Program-made: the position numbers and the translations under genes | Notes under the pieces: generated by a model | Database searches by the model: none | What the model saw: the letters and a program-made list of their open reading frames with translations, nothing else | What the model was told of the DNA's origin: nothing | Part shown: positions 9,116 to 17,082 of the stretch, one piece after another | Layout: each line of letters starts with the position of its first letter | How positions within the stretch are numbered: position 1 is the first letter of the stretch | Assembly (NCBI GenBank): GCA_032906765.1 | Contig: JAJTZB010000001.1 | Coordinates: 359,743 to 423,742 of the forward strand | DNA length: 64,000 nucleotides | Source of the DNA: Nitrososphaerales archaeon | Lineage (GTDB): Archaea; Thermoproteota; Nitrososphaeria; Nitrososphaerales; Gagatemarchaeaceae | Direction: 5' to 3'

Positions 9116-10315
9116 CTACCGTTGGCGGACTGATGCCAGAGCTCGGTCGAGGTCCGCAATCAGGTCTTCGACGTCCTCTATCCCTGTAGAGTAGCGGACC
9201 AGAGCCTCTGGTATGCCCATCGCCGCGCGGTCGCGCGCGCTTACCTCGACGTGGCTGGTGGTGGCGGGCGACCCGACAGTGGTCTCGACCGCGCCCAGGT
9301 TCGCCGCGCGATGCGCCAGCCTGAGTTTCGGGAGGAAAGTCTTCAGAGCGCGGTGGCCGCCCTTCAGAGTGAAGCTCAGGACGCCCCCGAATCCTCCTCG
9401 CATCTGCCGCCTCGCGACCTCGTGCTGGGGATGGGACTTGAGCCCGGGATAGTAGACCTCCCTCACCGCGTCGTGACCCTCTAGGTGCTCGGCGATCTTC
9501 ATGGCGTTCGCGTTCTGTCTCTCCACCCTAATCTGCAGTGTCTTGAGGCCTCGGAGCAGAAGGTAGGCGGCGAAGGGATCCAGAGCCGCCCCGTTTATCT
9601 CCCTGAAGTGGAACACCTTCTTCACATGGGCTTTCTGGCCGCAGAAGATTCCGCCGAGCGCGTCCGCGTGTCCGCCTAGGAACTTCGACGCGCTGTGAAT
9701 AACGGCGTCGGATCCGAGTTTCAGGGGTAGCTGGTTCACAGGTGTGGCAAACGTGTTGTCTGTCAAGACCGTGGTCCCGCCTGCGTGTGCGGCCTCGGCC
9801 ACACGAGCGATATCCACGACCTTGAGGGTCGGGTTGGTGGGAGTCTCAAGGTAGACGACCTTGCATCCCTTCGCGACCTCCTTCTCAATCTGCTCAATGT
9901 CGGTTGTATCGCAGAAGGTTACCTTGACTCCAATCTCCGGAAGGAATTCACGGAAGAGCTGATTCGTGCCGCCGTATGTGTCCTTTATTGTGACGACGCG
10001 GTCCCCAGGTCTCAAAATCGTGTAAAGGGCGTTGCTTATCGCAGCCATCCCAGAGGCAAAGCTGACGGCAGCTTCCGCGCCCTCGAGGGCCCTGACCTTC
10101 TCCTCAAGCGCCGAGACCGTGGGGTTGGTGTTCCTGCTGTAGATGTGGCCGCGCCTGCGTCCTAGGGCGACGTTATGCCACTCCTCAAAGTCCTTGTAGC
10201 TGAAAGCCACACTTTGGACGATTGGAACCTGCGTTGGTCCACCGACAGAGGACCCCTCTTCGCCGGCCCATAGCGCTCGCGTCCCGATTCCCGATTCTCG
10301 GAGAATATCCTTCAT
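9116..10315 (-). CDS. cystathionine gamma-synthase/lyase-type PLP enzyme
   Basis: Cys/Met-metabolism PLP-dependent enzyme of 399 residues, cytosolic. Visible are YSRNTNPT near the N terminus (cofactor phosphate partner loop), ASGMAAIS, DTYGGTNQLF, LETPTNPTLKV, DNTFATP (Asp contacts the pyridine nitrogen), and HSASKFLGGHADALGG with the Schiff-base Lys. I placed the start at the ATG at 10315; a TATA-like ttaatat lies about 29 bp upstream (near 10344), and the longer frame reads into the tRNA gene. Whether it is a gamma-synthase, gamma-lyase or sulfhydrylase cannot be settled from sequence. Confidence 0.92.
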   Translation of the reverse strand: MKDILRESGIGTRALWAGEEGSSVGGPTQVPIVQSVAFSYKDFEEWHNVALGRRRGHIYSRNTNPTVSALEEKVRALEGAEAAVSFASGMAAISNALYTILRPGDRVVTIKDTYGGTNQLFREFLPEIGVKVTFCDTTDIEQIEKEVAKGCKVVYLETPTNPTLKVVDIARVAEAAHAGGTTVLTDNTFATPVNQLPLKLGSDAVIHSASKFLGGHADALGGIFCGQKAHVKKVFHFREINGAALDPFAAYLLLRGLKTLQIRVERQNANAMKIAEHLEGHDAVREVYYPGLKSHPQHEVARRQMRGGFGGVLSFTLKGGHRALKTFLPKLRLAHRAANLGAVETTVGSPATTSHVEVSARDRAAMGIPEALVRYSTGIEDVEDLIADLDRALASVRQR

Positions 10316-10402
10316 CGCAATTCTTTGCGCTGTCGGTTGGATATTAATGGGTTCCCAAGTAGAAGCAAAGTGCGAAAAGTCTGAGAGGCGCCCAGGCCGG
10401 GA

Positions 10403-10418
10403 TTTTCGTCGCGCGGAT
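10403..10418 (-). other. tRNA-Asp intron 2 (T-loop, 16 nt)
   Basis: T-stem CCGGG/CCCGG is the outer helix, TTCG pairs with intron CGAA as the four-bp central helix, and the bulges are AAA and AAT. Cleavage after the second base of each bulge gives the standard T-loop TTCGAAT. Confidence 0.88.
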
Positions 10419-10462
10419 TTCGAACCCGGGTCACTGGCGTGACAGGCCAGCATACTGGACCA

Positions 10463-10478
10463 TTGTACGGATGACCCT
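10463..10478 (-). other. tRNA-Asp intron 1 (D-loop, 16 nt)
   Basis: The transcript around it folds into a bulge-helix-bulge. D-stem strand GTAT pairs with intron GTAC as the four-bp central helix. The bulges are AGA and AAT, and an outer helix GGTC/GGTC includes G-U pairs. Cleavage after the second base of each bulge removes exactly 16 nt and restores a normal D-loop. The inner stem is only two base pairs. Confidence 0.85.
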
Positions 10479-10759
10479 CTATACGACCTGGGCGTCGATG
10501 GTTCTGACCCCGCGAGGGTGTTTTAAGTTTACATTCGCACCTTCTACTTTTCAGACCAGAACCGTTGCTTGGGAGACAATACGCATGGCTGGACCACACA
10601 CCTAGCCCAGGACAAGTGAAGGTCGTGAGGAAACAAGCCCTGCCACAGATTCCTGGCTAGGGATAATGCGAAGTCACGTGGTCATCGCAAACATCGATCT
10701 GAAGCTACGTCTCATGGTATTCGAGGCGTCGCGTCAGCTTTCATGATTCTGTTCGTGGC

Positions 10760-12403
10760 TCAACCTTGGCCGGGACGGGCCCATCCCAGCCGCCGGGGAA
10801 CAAGAAGCAGGACTGAGCCAACCATGCAGCCCAGTAGGACTGCGACTAGAATTGCACTCGAGGGACTAGCCGCATTGGCAACTGTGATAGTTTGGACACC
10901 GGTGATTGTTGCAAGGCGGGTAATCGCTGTGGTCGTGGTTGTTGTTGTCGTGACAGGATCCGTATTGGCAATGGTGATAGTTTGGACGGCGGTGCTTGTT
11001 GTAACTCGTGTGATGGCTGTGGTCGTGGTTGTTGTGGTTGTCGTGGCTGGATTGGATTGCGATGCGGACGTTGCTCCTCCGAAAAGAGTGCCGTTCGGGA
11101 AGGTCAGGGGGTAATGGTCGGAGACGAATGGCCCCGGTAGCTGCAGCGGAGGTCCCGGAGACTGCGAGAAGTCGAAGGCTTCCATCAGGTTGTTGGCGGA
11201 GGCGTCCCTGCTCGCAAGCGGTGGCAGGGAATAGACTGTCTCGACGAACTTCAAGATGGATGTGAAGTCGCCCTGCGTGTGGTCGATGTAGCCCTGTTTC
11301 ACGTAGGGAGATATTATCAGGCAGGGAACCCTGAACCCGTAGCCGAACTGGTCCACCTGAGGAGGTGGAACATGGTCGTACCATCCTCCCCAGTCGTCCC
11401 ACGTCAAGAAGATGGCCGTCGAGTTCCAATAAGGACTGGCCATCACGGAGTTGATAATCGACACCACGTCTTGTTCCCCACTGGAAATATCGTAGGGTGG
11501 GTGCTCACTCTCCTCGTCAGTTGCTGGCATTATCCAGGAAACACCTGGAAGCTTGTGGTCCGCTACATCTGTGGCGAATTGTCCGGGGGGAGCGAGATTC
11601 CGCATCCTTGCTTGATTGCTCTTGAATGATGCGAAACCGGGCAGCGGGTTCCAGTTGTTCAGATAGTAATAGCCCCCAGCGTAGTACTTCCAAGTGATGT
11701 GACTGGCGTCGAGCTCATCCACTATCGACTTGAAGTAGAACGTGTTGTCGTGTACATTGCTTGAGGTGAAGTTGATGAAACCAGCGTTAGCACTACCAAC
11801 CAAACCGCCCGACTGTCCAGCGATCAGATAGAGGTGATTGGGGAGGCTCGCCGTCATGACCGGGGTGTAGAAGTTGTCGAGCAGGACGAACTGAGACGCG
11901 TAATCCCAGTAGTAGGGAATGAGCGAGGGGTTGAAGTGACCCATGGTCAGATTCGAGTTGGACGCAGTCACAAAGCCGTCCATGCTCCCGTTGTCGTAGG
12001 CTTGATGGGCGCACGTCCAGTCGTGGCAGAGGTCGTGGGCAATAGTCGTGGTATTGATCATGAACGGCTTGACGAGCTTCGCGGTCGTGGAGTTATTCGT
12101 CGATGGTTGAGGCGTCGCGCCTGCGATTCCGTTCGCCCCTGGGTATGTACCGAAGTAGTTGTCGAAGGTGTGGTTCTCCTCGACTATGATGACTACGTGC
12201 TGAATTGGAGGCTTGCCGGGCACCCCGCCAACTGAGAGCGGAAACGACGAGATGATCAAGAGGAACGACAAAGTGACTACGAGCATGCCCTGAACGATGG
12301 GGCTCCCAGGGGCTGACTTGCGCAAAGGAACGTCGGAACGATCTGGGCTTCCTGCTCGAAATGCATTGCGGAGCGCGAATACAGATTTCAGGACTAGATT
12401 CAA
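10760..12403 (-). CDS. membrane-anchored phosphoesterase (phospholipase C/acid phosphatase family)
   Basis: Extracytoplasmic enzyme of the alkaline-phosphatase-fold phosphoesterase family (PF04185 type). After an N-terminal hydrophobic export segment (about residues 40-60) come the metal-site start VVIIVEENHTFDNYFG, the NHLYLIAGQ region, and WDDWGGWYDHVPPP. The C terminus has a Thr-rich linker made of two 30-residue repeats followed by a membrane helix and Arg-rich tail, so the enzyme is probably tethered to the outer face. Substrates of the family are phosphomonoesters or phospholipids. The TTG at 12403 overlaps the stop of a small upstream gene; an internal ATG at 12286, just before the export segment, is an alternative start. 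Confidence 0.9.
   Translation of the reverse strand: MNLVLKSVFALRNAFRAGSPDRSDVPLRKSAPGSPIVQGMLVVTLSFLLIISSFPLSVGGVPGKPPIQHVVIIVEENHTFDNYFGTYPGANGIAGATPQPSTNNSTTAKLVKPFMINTTTIAHDLCHDWTCAHQAYDNGSMDGFVTASNSNLTMGHFNPSLIPYYWDYASQFVLLDNFYTPVMTASLPNHLYLIAGQSGGLVGSANAGFINFTSSNVHDNTFYFKSIVDELDASHITWKYYAGGYYYLNNWNPLPGFASFKSNQARMRNLAPPGQFATDVADHKLPGVSWIMPATDEESEHPPYDISSGEQDVVSIINSVMASPYWNSTAIFLTWDDWGGWYDHVPPPQVDQFGYGFRVPCLIISPYVKQGYIDHTQGDFTSILKFVETVYSLPPLASRDASANNLMEAFDFSQSPGPPLQLPGPFVSDHYPLTFPNGTLFGGATSASQSNPATTTTTTTTTAITRVTTSTAVQTITIANTDPVTTTTTTTTAITRLATITGVQTITVANAASPSSAILVAVLLGCMVGSVLLLVPRRLGWARPGQG
10871..11050 (-). repeat. tandem duplication, two 90-bp units in the phosphoesterase linker
   Basis: Two in-frame 90-bp units start at 10871 and 10961 (cgcattggca and cgtattggca). 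Each encodes 30 residues ending in a run of Thr codons. They form the spacer between the catalytic domain and the membrane anchor. Runs of ACN/CAA-type triplets make the region prone to copy-number change. Confidence 0.85.
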
Positions 12404-12624
12404 AACGCATCAGGTCGTGCGAAGCCAGGAGCCATGACTGGGGCGGGGACCACACCAGGAACGAAAACTCCGACAGCTACTATCATGTACAAAGCGGCTA
12501 CCACGAACAGGAAATCGTACCCCCGCCTTCGTCCTCCTAGGTAGAGGTGTCCGAGGTCGAATGTGCCGAGCAGACGGGGAATCGCAGTCGGGAAAAACGC
12601 CAAACCATTGCTCTTTCCTTGCAT
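12400..12624 (-). CDS. small TM2-like membrane protein
   Basis: A 74-residue protein with two hydrophobic segments and the block LGTFDLGHLYLGGRRRGYDF between them, which resembles the G-x-x-G-x-H-x-FYLG pattern of TM2-domain proteins. The ATG at 12624 lies about 35 bp from a TATA-like ttaatac (near 12659), and the stop overlaps the TTG start of the phosphoesterase, so the two are probably translated as a pair. A longer frame upstream would read through the repeat element and is not adopted. Function unknown. Confidence 0.6.
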   Translation of the reverse strand: MQGKSNGLAFFPTAIPRLLGTFDLGHLYLGGRRRGYDFLFVVAALYMIVAVGVFVPGVVPAPVMAPGFARPDAF

Positions 12625-12686
12625 TTCATGTTCAGACTTGAGTAGGCGAATTAGGGTATTAACGAAGATGCCGATTCTCACAGACG

Positions 12687-12840
12687 GAATGGTATAAACG
12701 AGCAGACGGGGTCGAATCCGAAGGGGGACAGGGGAATCGAACCTGAATGGATGCGGGCCCGACGGGACACGCTTCAAAAATGAAGCTAGAAATGGGTTCG
12801 AATGACAGGTTCATGCCTCAATGGACTCGAACCCCCTGCG
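12687..12840 (+). repeat. structured repeat element, copy A
   Basis: The 3' half holds the family core: GCGGGCCCGACGGGA at 12753, then hairpin GCTTCA-aaaa-TGAAGC (12771-12786), then TAGAAATGG and two TCGAA-containing segments ending at 12840. The 5' half (from AATGGTATAAACG, a TATA-like site at 12691-12700, through GCAGACGGG and AATCCGAAG) is shared only with copy B. A related GGGCCC hairpin follows at 12887-12905. Orientation is arbitrary, but the TATA box favours plus-strand transcription. No coding frame is convincing in the 385 bp between 12625 and 13009. Confidence 0.75.
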
Positions 12841-13009
12841 CTAATCCGAGAACTCACATCGAATATCTGACGAAGCGTTAGCACGGGCCCGATGGGGCCC
12901 GACCTTGCACTCGGTCGAAAAGAGGATATTGAACCGTGGCACGTCGAGAGCTTGTTCAGATGCTCGGATCTGCGTTGGCTCCTGTTCACCAGGCAGGTTT
13001 TCTTTCGCT

Positions 13010-14185
13010 TTACTTGGCTCGTAGGAGCAACGCAAAGATCAAAGAGGCGAGTGTAAGAGCGGAGGACAGGAAGAAGAGGGGCTCCCAGCCGGACGATATG
13101 GATACAACTTCGTAGGCCAGAATCAGGACGAGCCCCCCCATTTGCGAGAACTCCCATACGACTGCATTCGCCACTCCCACAGCCCGCCCCTCCAAAGAGC
13201 GTGCGGATAGCTCCAGCCCCAGGGGCAGCGCCGAGACGAAGAAGAATCCGAGGACGAGGAGTACCACCGCGATTAGAATGGTCTCGGTGAGGACACCCAG
13301 AAGGTACCACAGCACACTGGAGGCGGCGAGGCAGACAAGCAGAGGACGTTTCAATGTGTGGTACCTATCGGCAAGAGCAGGAATCACGACCGACCCGATG
13401 ACTCCTCCGATGATCAGTAGGCTGCCTAGTGGACCCGCCAGGTCCGCGCCGATGCTCTTCGTGGCGAGCATGGGTTGAATCCATGTGGCGACGGCGTTGA
13501 AAATCCCAAGACCGATGAAGAACAGGATTGACAGGACGACGATATTCTTGTTCCGCAATACGTCGAGGATTCGGGTGACAGTGACACGTTCTTCCACCTC
13601 GACGCCCTTCTTTCTCTCTTTGCCGAGTACGTAGAAGGCTAGCAGGGCTAAGAGAGACAGGCCGCCGTAGGCGAGGAGAGCTGGGACGAACCCCAACATC
13701 TCGACCAAGGATGGTGTCAGTCCGAGGCCTATGAGGATGCCAATGAACAAAGAAAGGGTCCCGATGCCCGTTGCCAGAGCAGCTTCGCTTTCTGGGAACC
13801 AGGCCCTGACAAGCTTGGAGATGCTGTTGAGGATGAATGGTTGCCCGAGGCCGCCGACGGCCTGTAACGCCAACACCATCGGGAAGCTGGACGAAAGGGA
13901 GCGTGTCACGCCGGAGAAGGCCAGCAATGCCGCCCCCAAGAGTACCGCGCGGCGGAAGCCAAAGGCGTCGATGACGTAACCCGCAGGTATTGACATGATG
14001 ACATACACGAGGAGGTAGACGGCCGAGAGGAGACCAACGTCGCCTACGGACACCCCGAATACATTCGACGCCTGAGAATCTATAGGTGAGAATGTGATCC
14101 ACAGAACTTGAGACACGATTCCCGTGAGCATGTAGGCAGCCAGGACACCCCATCGGGACGAGGCCGGTGCGGCTTCCACTGTCAC
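13010..14185 (-). CDS. major facilitator superfamily transporter
   Basis: A 391-residue polytopic carrier with about twelve hydrophobic helices, AGYVIDAFGFRRAVLL between helices 2 and 3 (the MFS A-motif position), and a charged central loop (KERKKGVEVEE). It is the last gene of a six-gene minus-strand operon. Its GTG start overlaps the E1 beta stop (GTGA). Its place suggests uptake of the compound catabolised by the operon, but the substrate cannot be read. Confidence 0.88.
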   Translation of the reverse strand: MTVEAAPASSRWGVLAAYMLTGIVSQVLWITFSPIDSQASNVFGVSVGDVGLLSAVYLLVYVIMSIPAGYVIDAFGFRRAVLLGAALLAFSGVTRSLSSSFPMVLALQAVGGLGQPFILNSISKLVRAWFPESEAALATGIGTLSLFIGILIGLGLTPSLVEMLGFVPALLAYGGLSLLALLAFYVLGKERKKGVEVEERVTVTRILDVLRNKNIVVLSILFFIGLGIFNAVATWIQPMLATKSIGADLAGPLGSLLIIGGVIGSVVIPALADRYHTLKRPLLVCLAASSVLWYLLGVLTETILIAVVLLVLGFFFVSALPLGLELSARSLEGRAVGVANAVVWEFSQMGGLVLILAYEVVSISSGWEPLFFLSSALTLASLIFALLLRAK

Positions 14186-15180
14186 ATCAACTCCTTGATA
14201 GCATCGAGGATGCGGTCCGCGCTCGGCAGAACGGCCTGCTCCAAAGGCTCAGAGAAAGGAACAGGAACGTCGGGATTCGCAACACGTGCGAAGGCCTGCA
14301 TGGCTGTGCGCGTGGCGTTGTCCTCTTCAAGGACTGCCGCGATCTCTCCAGACAGACCGTAGCTCCGGTAGTCCTCGTCCACGACGACCACGCGTCGGCT
14401 TTTCAGGGCCGAGGTTCGCACCGCCTCAGCATCGAGGGGCTTCAGGGACCGGAGGTCGATTACCTCGACATCCGCGCCAAACTCCTTGGCATGCTCGGCT
14501 GCCTCCAGCGCCAAGTGCACGCCATAGCCGACACTGACGACGGTGACATCTCTCCCCTCACGCGCGACCTTTGCCTTCCCGATGGGGACCGTGTATGGCT
14601 CCTCTGGCACTGGACCCCGGGTTCCGTAGGCCATGAAGGGGACACCGTACAGCTGCTTGTGCTCCAGAAACAGGACAGGCGAATCCTCCCGAGCTGCCTG
14701 GAGCAGGAGCCCCTTCGCGTCGAAGGGGTCGCTGGGCACCAAGACCTTCAGTCCAGGGAAATGGGCAAAGATTCCGTAAAGAACTTGGCTTTGCTGGGCT
14801 GCGTCACCGTAGTAACCACCGATGGGCGCGCGAATCACGATTGGCAGGCGGATCTGACCCCCGCTCATGTACGAAAGCTTCGCCATGTGGTTTCCAATTG
14901 CGTCCATTCCGAGGAGGGCGAAGTCGATCATCTGGATTTCGACAATTGGACGGAGGCCGCCCATGGCCATGCCGACGCTCATACCAAGGAACCCCGCTTC
15001 GCTGATGGGCGTGTCGATTACACGGTCCTTGCCGAACGCATCCTGAAGTCCCCGAGTCACCCAGAACGCTCCGCCCATCTGGCCGATGTCTTCACCCAGG
15101 AGCACAACGTGATGGTCCGCCTCAAGGAGCTGCCTCAAAGCCTCGTTGATCGCTTCATACATGTACAGTTCGCGATTCAT
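14182..15180 (-). CDS. 2-oxoacid/acetoin dehydrogenase E1 component, beta subunit
   Basis: Thiamine-diphosphate-dependent E1 beta subunit of 332 residues. Typical blocks are LLGEDIGQMGGAFWVTRGL, PISEAGFLG (Glu that activates ThDP), RAPIGGYYGDAAQQSQ, and VPSDPFDAKGLLLQA, with the C-terminal transketolase domain VDEDYRSYGLSGEIAA. The ATG at 15180 gives the standard length; the longer frame upstream is an artefact over the alpha subunit. With the alpha subunit eight bases upstream it forms an alpha2-beta2 E1. No E2 or E3 genes are in the window. The pairing with a sorbitol/butanediol-type dehydrogenase favours an acetoin or branched-chain 2-oxoacid substrate. Confidence 0.93.
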   Translation of the reverse strand: MNRELYMYEAINEALRQLLEADHHVVLLGEDIGQMGGAFWVTRGLQDAFGKDRVIDTPISEAGFLGMSVGMAMGGLRPIVEIQMIDFALLGMDAIGNHMAKLSYMSGGQIRLPIVIRAPIGGYYGDAAQQSQVLYGIFAHFPGLKVLVPSDPFDAKGLLLQAAREDSPVLFLEHKQLYGVPFMAYGTRGPVPEEPYTVPIGKAKVAREGRDVTVVSVGYGVHLALEAAEHAKEFGADVEVIDLRSLKPLDAEAVRTSALKSRRVVVVDEDYRSYGLSGEIAAVLEEDNATRTAMQAFARVANPDVPVPFSEPLEQAVLPSADRILDAIKELM

Positions 15181-15188
15181 GCGGCTCC

Positions 15189-16214
15189 TCACCCAACACC
15201 GCTGTATGCCTCGTCGGCCGGCGGAAAAGGGGACGAGGCAGCGTACTCGAGGGCTTCTTGGACCTGCTTGGCTGCCTCTTTGCGAAGCTGTTCGTCTTTG
15301 GATTCGTCGAGCACGCCCTGGCTGAGAAGCGTCGCTCTCGTCACTGCGATGGGGTCCCTCTCCACCAGTTTCGCTTTTTCTTTCGCACTCCGGTAGTCCT
15401 CGAAGTCTACTACCTCGACGTGTCCCGAGAGTCGCGGCACTTTGAACTCCACCAAGATGGGGCGCGAGCCTGACATGACGTCTTTCACGACTGTGGAGGC
15501 GAAGGCGTAGACCGCATTCGCATCGATGCCGTCCATCGTATAAGACGCAATATTGAACCCGCGCGCCCTTGCGGCCAGAGGCTGAACTGAAGAATGGGTC
15601 GACGAAGGTGTGCTGAATGCGAACTCGTTGTTCTCCACGACGAGGAGGAGGGGGAGGCCCCAGATGGAGGCGATGTTGAAAGTTTCCATTACGCCCCCCT
15701 GATGGAGCGCGCCATCTCCCATGAAAGCAAGGGTCGGAGTGCCCCTGCCAAGAAGCTTTGAGGCGAAAGCGTAGCCTGCGCCAATGGGAACGGAAGCACC
15801 TACGATGCTGGTGGCTGCGAATCCTCTCGAAAGGTCCGTGAGATGCATGTGCCCTCCCTTTCCCTTGCACACTCCTGTCGCCCGACCATAGATCTCCGCA
15901 GCAACGGCCTTGAGGTCGAGGCCCTTCGCTACGGCGAGGGCGTGGCTTCGATAGTGTGAGGAGACGAAACACGGTTCTGCGGCCGCGACTGCGCCGACGG
16001 CGACCGCTTCATGACCCATGGATAGGTGGAGCTCACCTCGAAACTCGAGGTTCTCGTACGCTGTCCGTAGTCGCTCATCTAGAGTCCTCGAGAGGACCAT
16101 CTTCCGGTACAGTTCGATAGCCACGGAGTCAGGGATGTCGTCCTGCGCCGAGACTGGCTCCTCCTCTACGGGCGAGACCTTCTGGCAGGTGTAGCCCACA
16201 CGCACATCATTCAC
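15189..16214 (-). CDS. 2-oxoacid/acetoin dehydrogenase E1 component, alpha subunit
   Basis: ThDP-binding E1 alpha subunit. It has HLSMGHEAVAVG near residue 75, SSHYRSHALAVAKG, GKGGHMHL, and the ThDP-Mg motif GDGALHQGGVMETFN, closing with VENNEFAFST. The GTG at 16214 (341 residues) is chosen because it lies just after the stop of the preceding membrane protein gene; a longer frame to 16259 would overlap that gene. It forms the heterotetrameric E1 with the beta subunit downstream. Family members oxidatively decarboxylate 2-oxoacids or cleave acetoin. Confidence 0.92.
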   Translation of the reverse strand: MNDVRVGYTCQKVSPVEEEPVSAQDDIPDSVAIELYRKMVLSRTLDERLRTAYENLEFRGELHLSMGHEAVAVGAVAAAEPCFVSSHYRSHALAVAKGLDLKAVAAEIYGRATGVCKGKGGHMHLTDLSRGFAATSIVGASVPIGAGYAFASKLLGRGTPTLAFMGDGALHQGGVMETFNIASIWGLPLLLVVENNEFAFSTPSSTHSSVQPLAARARGFNIASYTMDGIDANAVYAFASTVVKDVMSGSRPILVEFKVPRLSGHVEVVDFEDYRSAKEKAKLVERDPIAVTRATLLSQGVLDESKDEQLRKEAAKQVQEALEYAASSPFPPADEAYSGVG

Positions 16215-16227
16215 CGGGGGAGTTGCG

Positions 16228-16644
16228 TCACAGGAAGACCAGCCCTGCCGCGAGAGCAAACACGCCGAGGAATGCCGTGAAGACGTTGATCACCAGTTCC
16301 ACCTGCATCGCGCCGTTGGTCGGAACGAGGGAGTACAGGCCGTTCTCAAAGTTAAAGGTGATGTCCATGAAGGCGAGGAACAAGATCGAGGCGCCGCTTG
16401 CCGCGAGGAAGAAGGGCCCCTTCAGAGAATCTCCGCGCAAGATGTAGAACACGGCTAGGAGAGAAGCCAGGGCGGCCCAGCCATCAGCAACGGGGAAGGC
16501 GTCCTCGAACTTCGTGTACCAGACTTCGTTCGTGACCTGCGTTCCGCCGCCCGTGAAGTAGGTGACCCAGTATGCCGTGGTCCCCACGACGAAGACGAGA
16601 AGTAGTATCACGAGAGCGTAGCCCAGCGCTCCCCCAATGTCCAT
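16228..16644 (-). CDS. four-helix membrane protein of unknown function
   Basis: A 138-residue protein with about four transmembrane segments (ALVILLLVFVVGTTAYWV, AALASLLAVFYIL, FFLAASGASILFLAFM, VELVINVFTAFLGVFAL). It starts directly after the SCP2-protein stop and ends 13 bp before the E1 alpha start, so it belongs to the catabolic operon. I do not recognise the family. A role in transport or in tethering the soluble enzymes is possible but unsupported. Confidence 0.75.
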   Translation of the reverse strand: MDIGGALGYALVILLLVFVVGTTAYWVTYFTGGGTQVTNEVWYTKFEDAFPVADGWAALASLLAVFYILRGDSLKGPFFLAASGASILFLAFMDITFNFENGLYSLVPTNGAMQVELVINVFTAFLGVFALAAGLVFL

Positions 16645-17082
16645 TTACTCCACGCCCTTCAGGCTGTCCTTCTGGTATTCGCCCAGGAACTCGGTCGGGA
16701 TGGTCCGCAGAACCTCGAGCCATCGGTCAGTGGACTTGGACATCTTGAGGATTGTCGCCAGGTTCCCCTTGAGCCGGAGCTTCCTCGTCAGGAACGCCCG
16801 CGTGACGCTTTGCTTTCCCAGGAGGATACTCACCCAGATCCCGTAGGGTGCTGATATTACTATGTTGGTGGGCCGCTCCCCCTCCCAAATCTCCGTAATG
16901 GGGCCGTCCTCGGTTCGGTAGCCGATAACCCGCCGCTCCGTCACGCCCTTTGCGGGCTCGGGCTCGATGACCATAGTATAGCCGAGGCTCTCCCCCTTGG
17001 CCAAGCCCAGGTATGTCTGATCCGCATTGGTCCTTCTCTGAACTTCCTCCAAGTAACCTTTGGAACCGAACGTGTACATCAC
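16645..17082 (-). CDS. SCP2 sterol-binding domain protein
   Basis: A 145-residue protein. The C-terminal half carries the SCP2 pattern: ITEIWEGERPTNIVISA, then GKQSVTRAFLTRKLRLKGN and a short LATILKM helix. SCP2-fold proteins bind lipids or acyl-CoA-like ligands in a hydrophobic tunnel. The start ATG overlaps the stop of the dehydrogenase (ATGA), showing tight translational coupling. Its task in a small-molecule catabolic operon is unclear; it may bind a hydrophobic substrate. Confidence 0.75.
   Translation of the reverse strand: MMYTFGSKGYLEEVQRRTNADQTYLGLAKGESLGYTMVIEPEPAKGVTERRVIGYRTEDGPITEIWEGERPTNIVISAPYGIWVSILLGKQSVTRAFLTRKLRLKGNLATILKMSKSTDRWLEVLRTIPTEFLGEYQKDSLKGVE

Larger units (their letters stand above)
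10389..10493 (-). tRNA. tRNA-Asp (GUC) with two non-canonical introns
   Basis: Acceptor strands GCCCAGG (10493-10487) and CCTGGGC (10396-10390) pair fully, with G as discriminator. The anticodon stem-loop CTGGC-CTGTCAC-GCCAG gives anticodon GUC. Two insertions of 16 nt interrupt it, one in the D-loop and one in the T-loop. Removing both leaves a 73-nt cloverleaf with D-stem GTAT/GTAT, a four-base variable loop and T-arm CCGGG-TTCGAAT-CCCGG. The T-loop TTCGAAT exists only after splicing. An upstream AT-rich promoter element (gttttaag, 10520-10527) is in place. The 265 bp between the tRNA and the phosphoesterase stop hold nothing else that I can support. Confidence 0.93.

Noticed and set aside
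14182..15972. 596-residue version of the E1 beta protein
   Set aside because: The upstream extension runs over the E1 alpha gene in another frame and is Arg/Ser-rich; the family start is the ATG at 15180.
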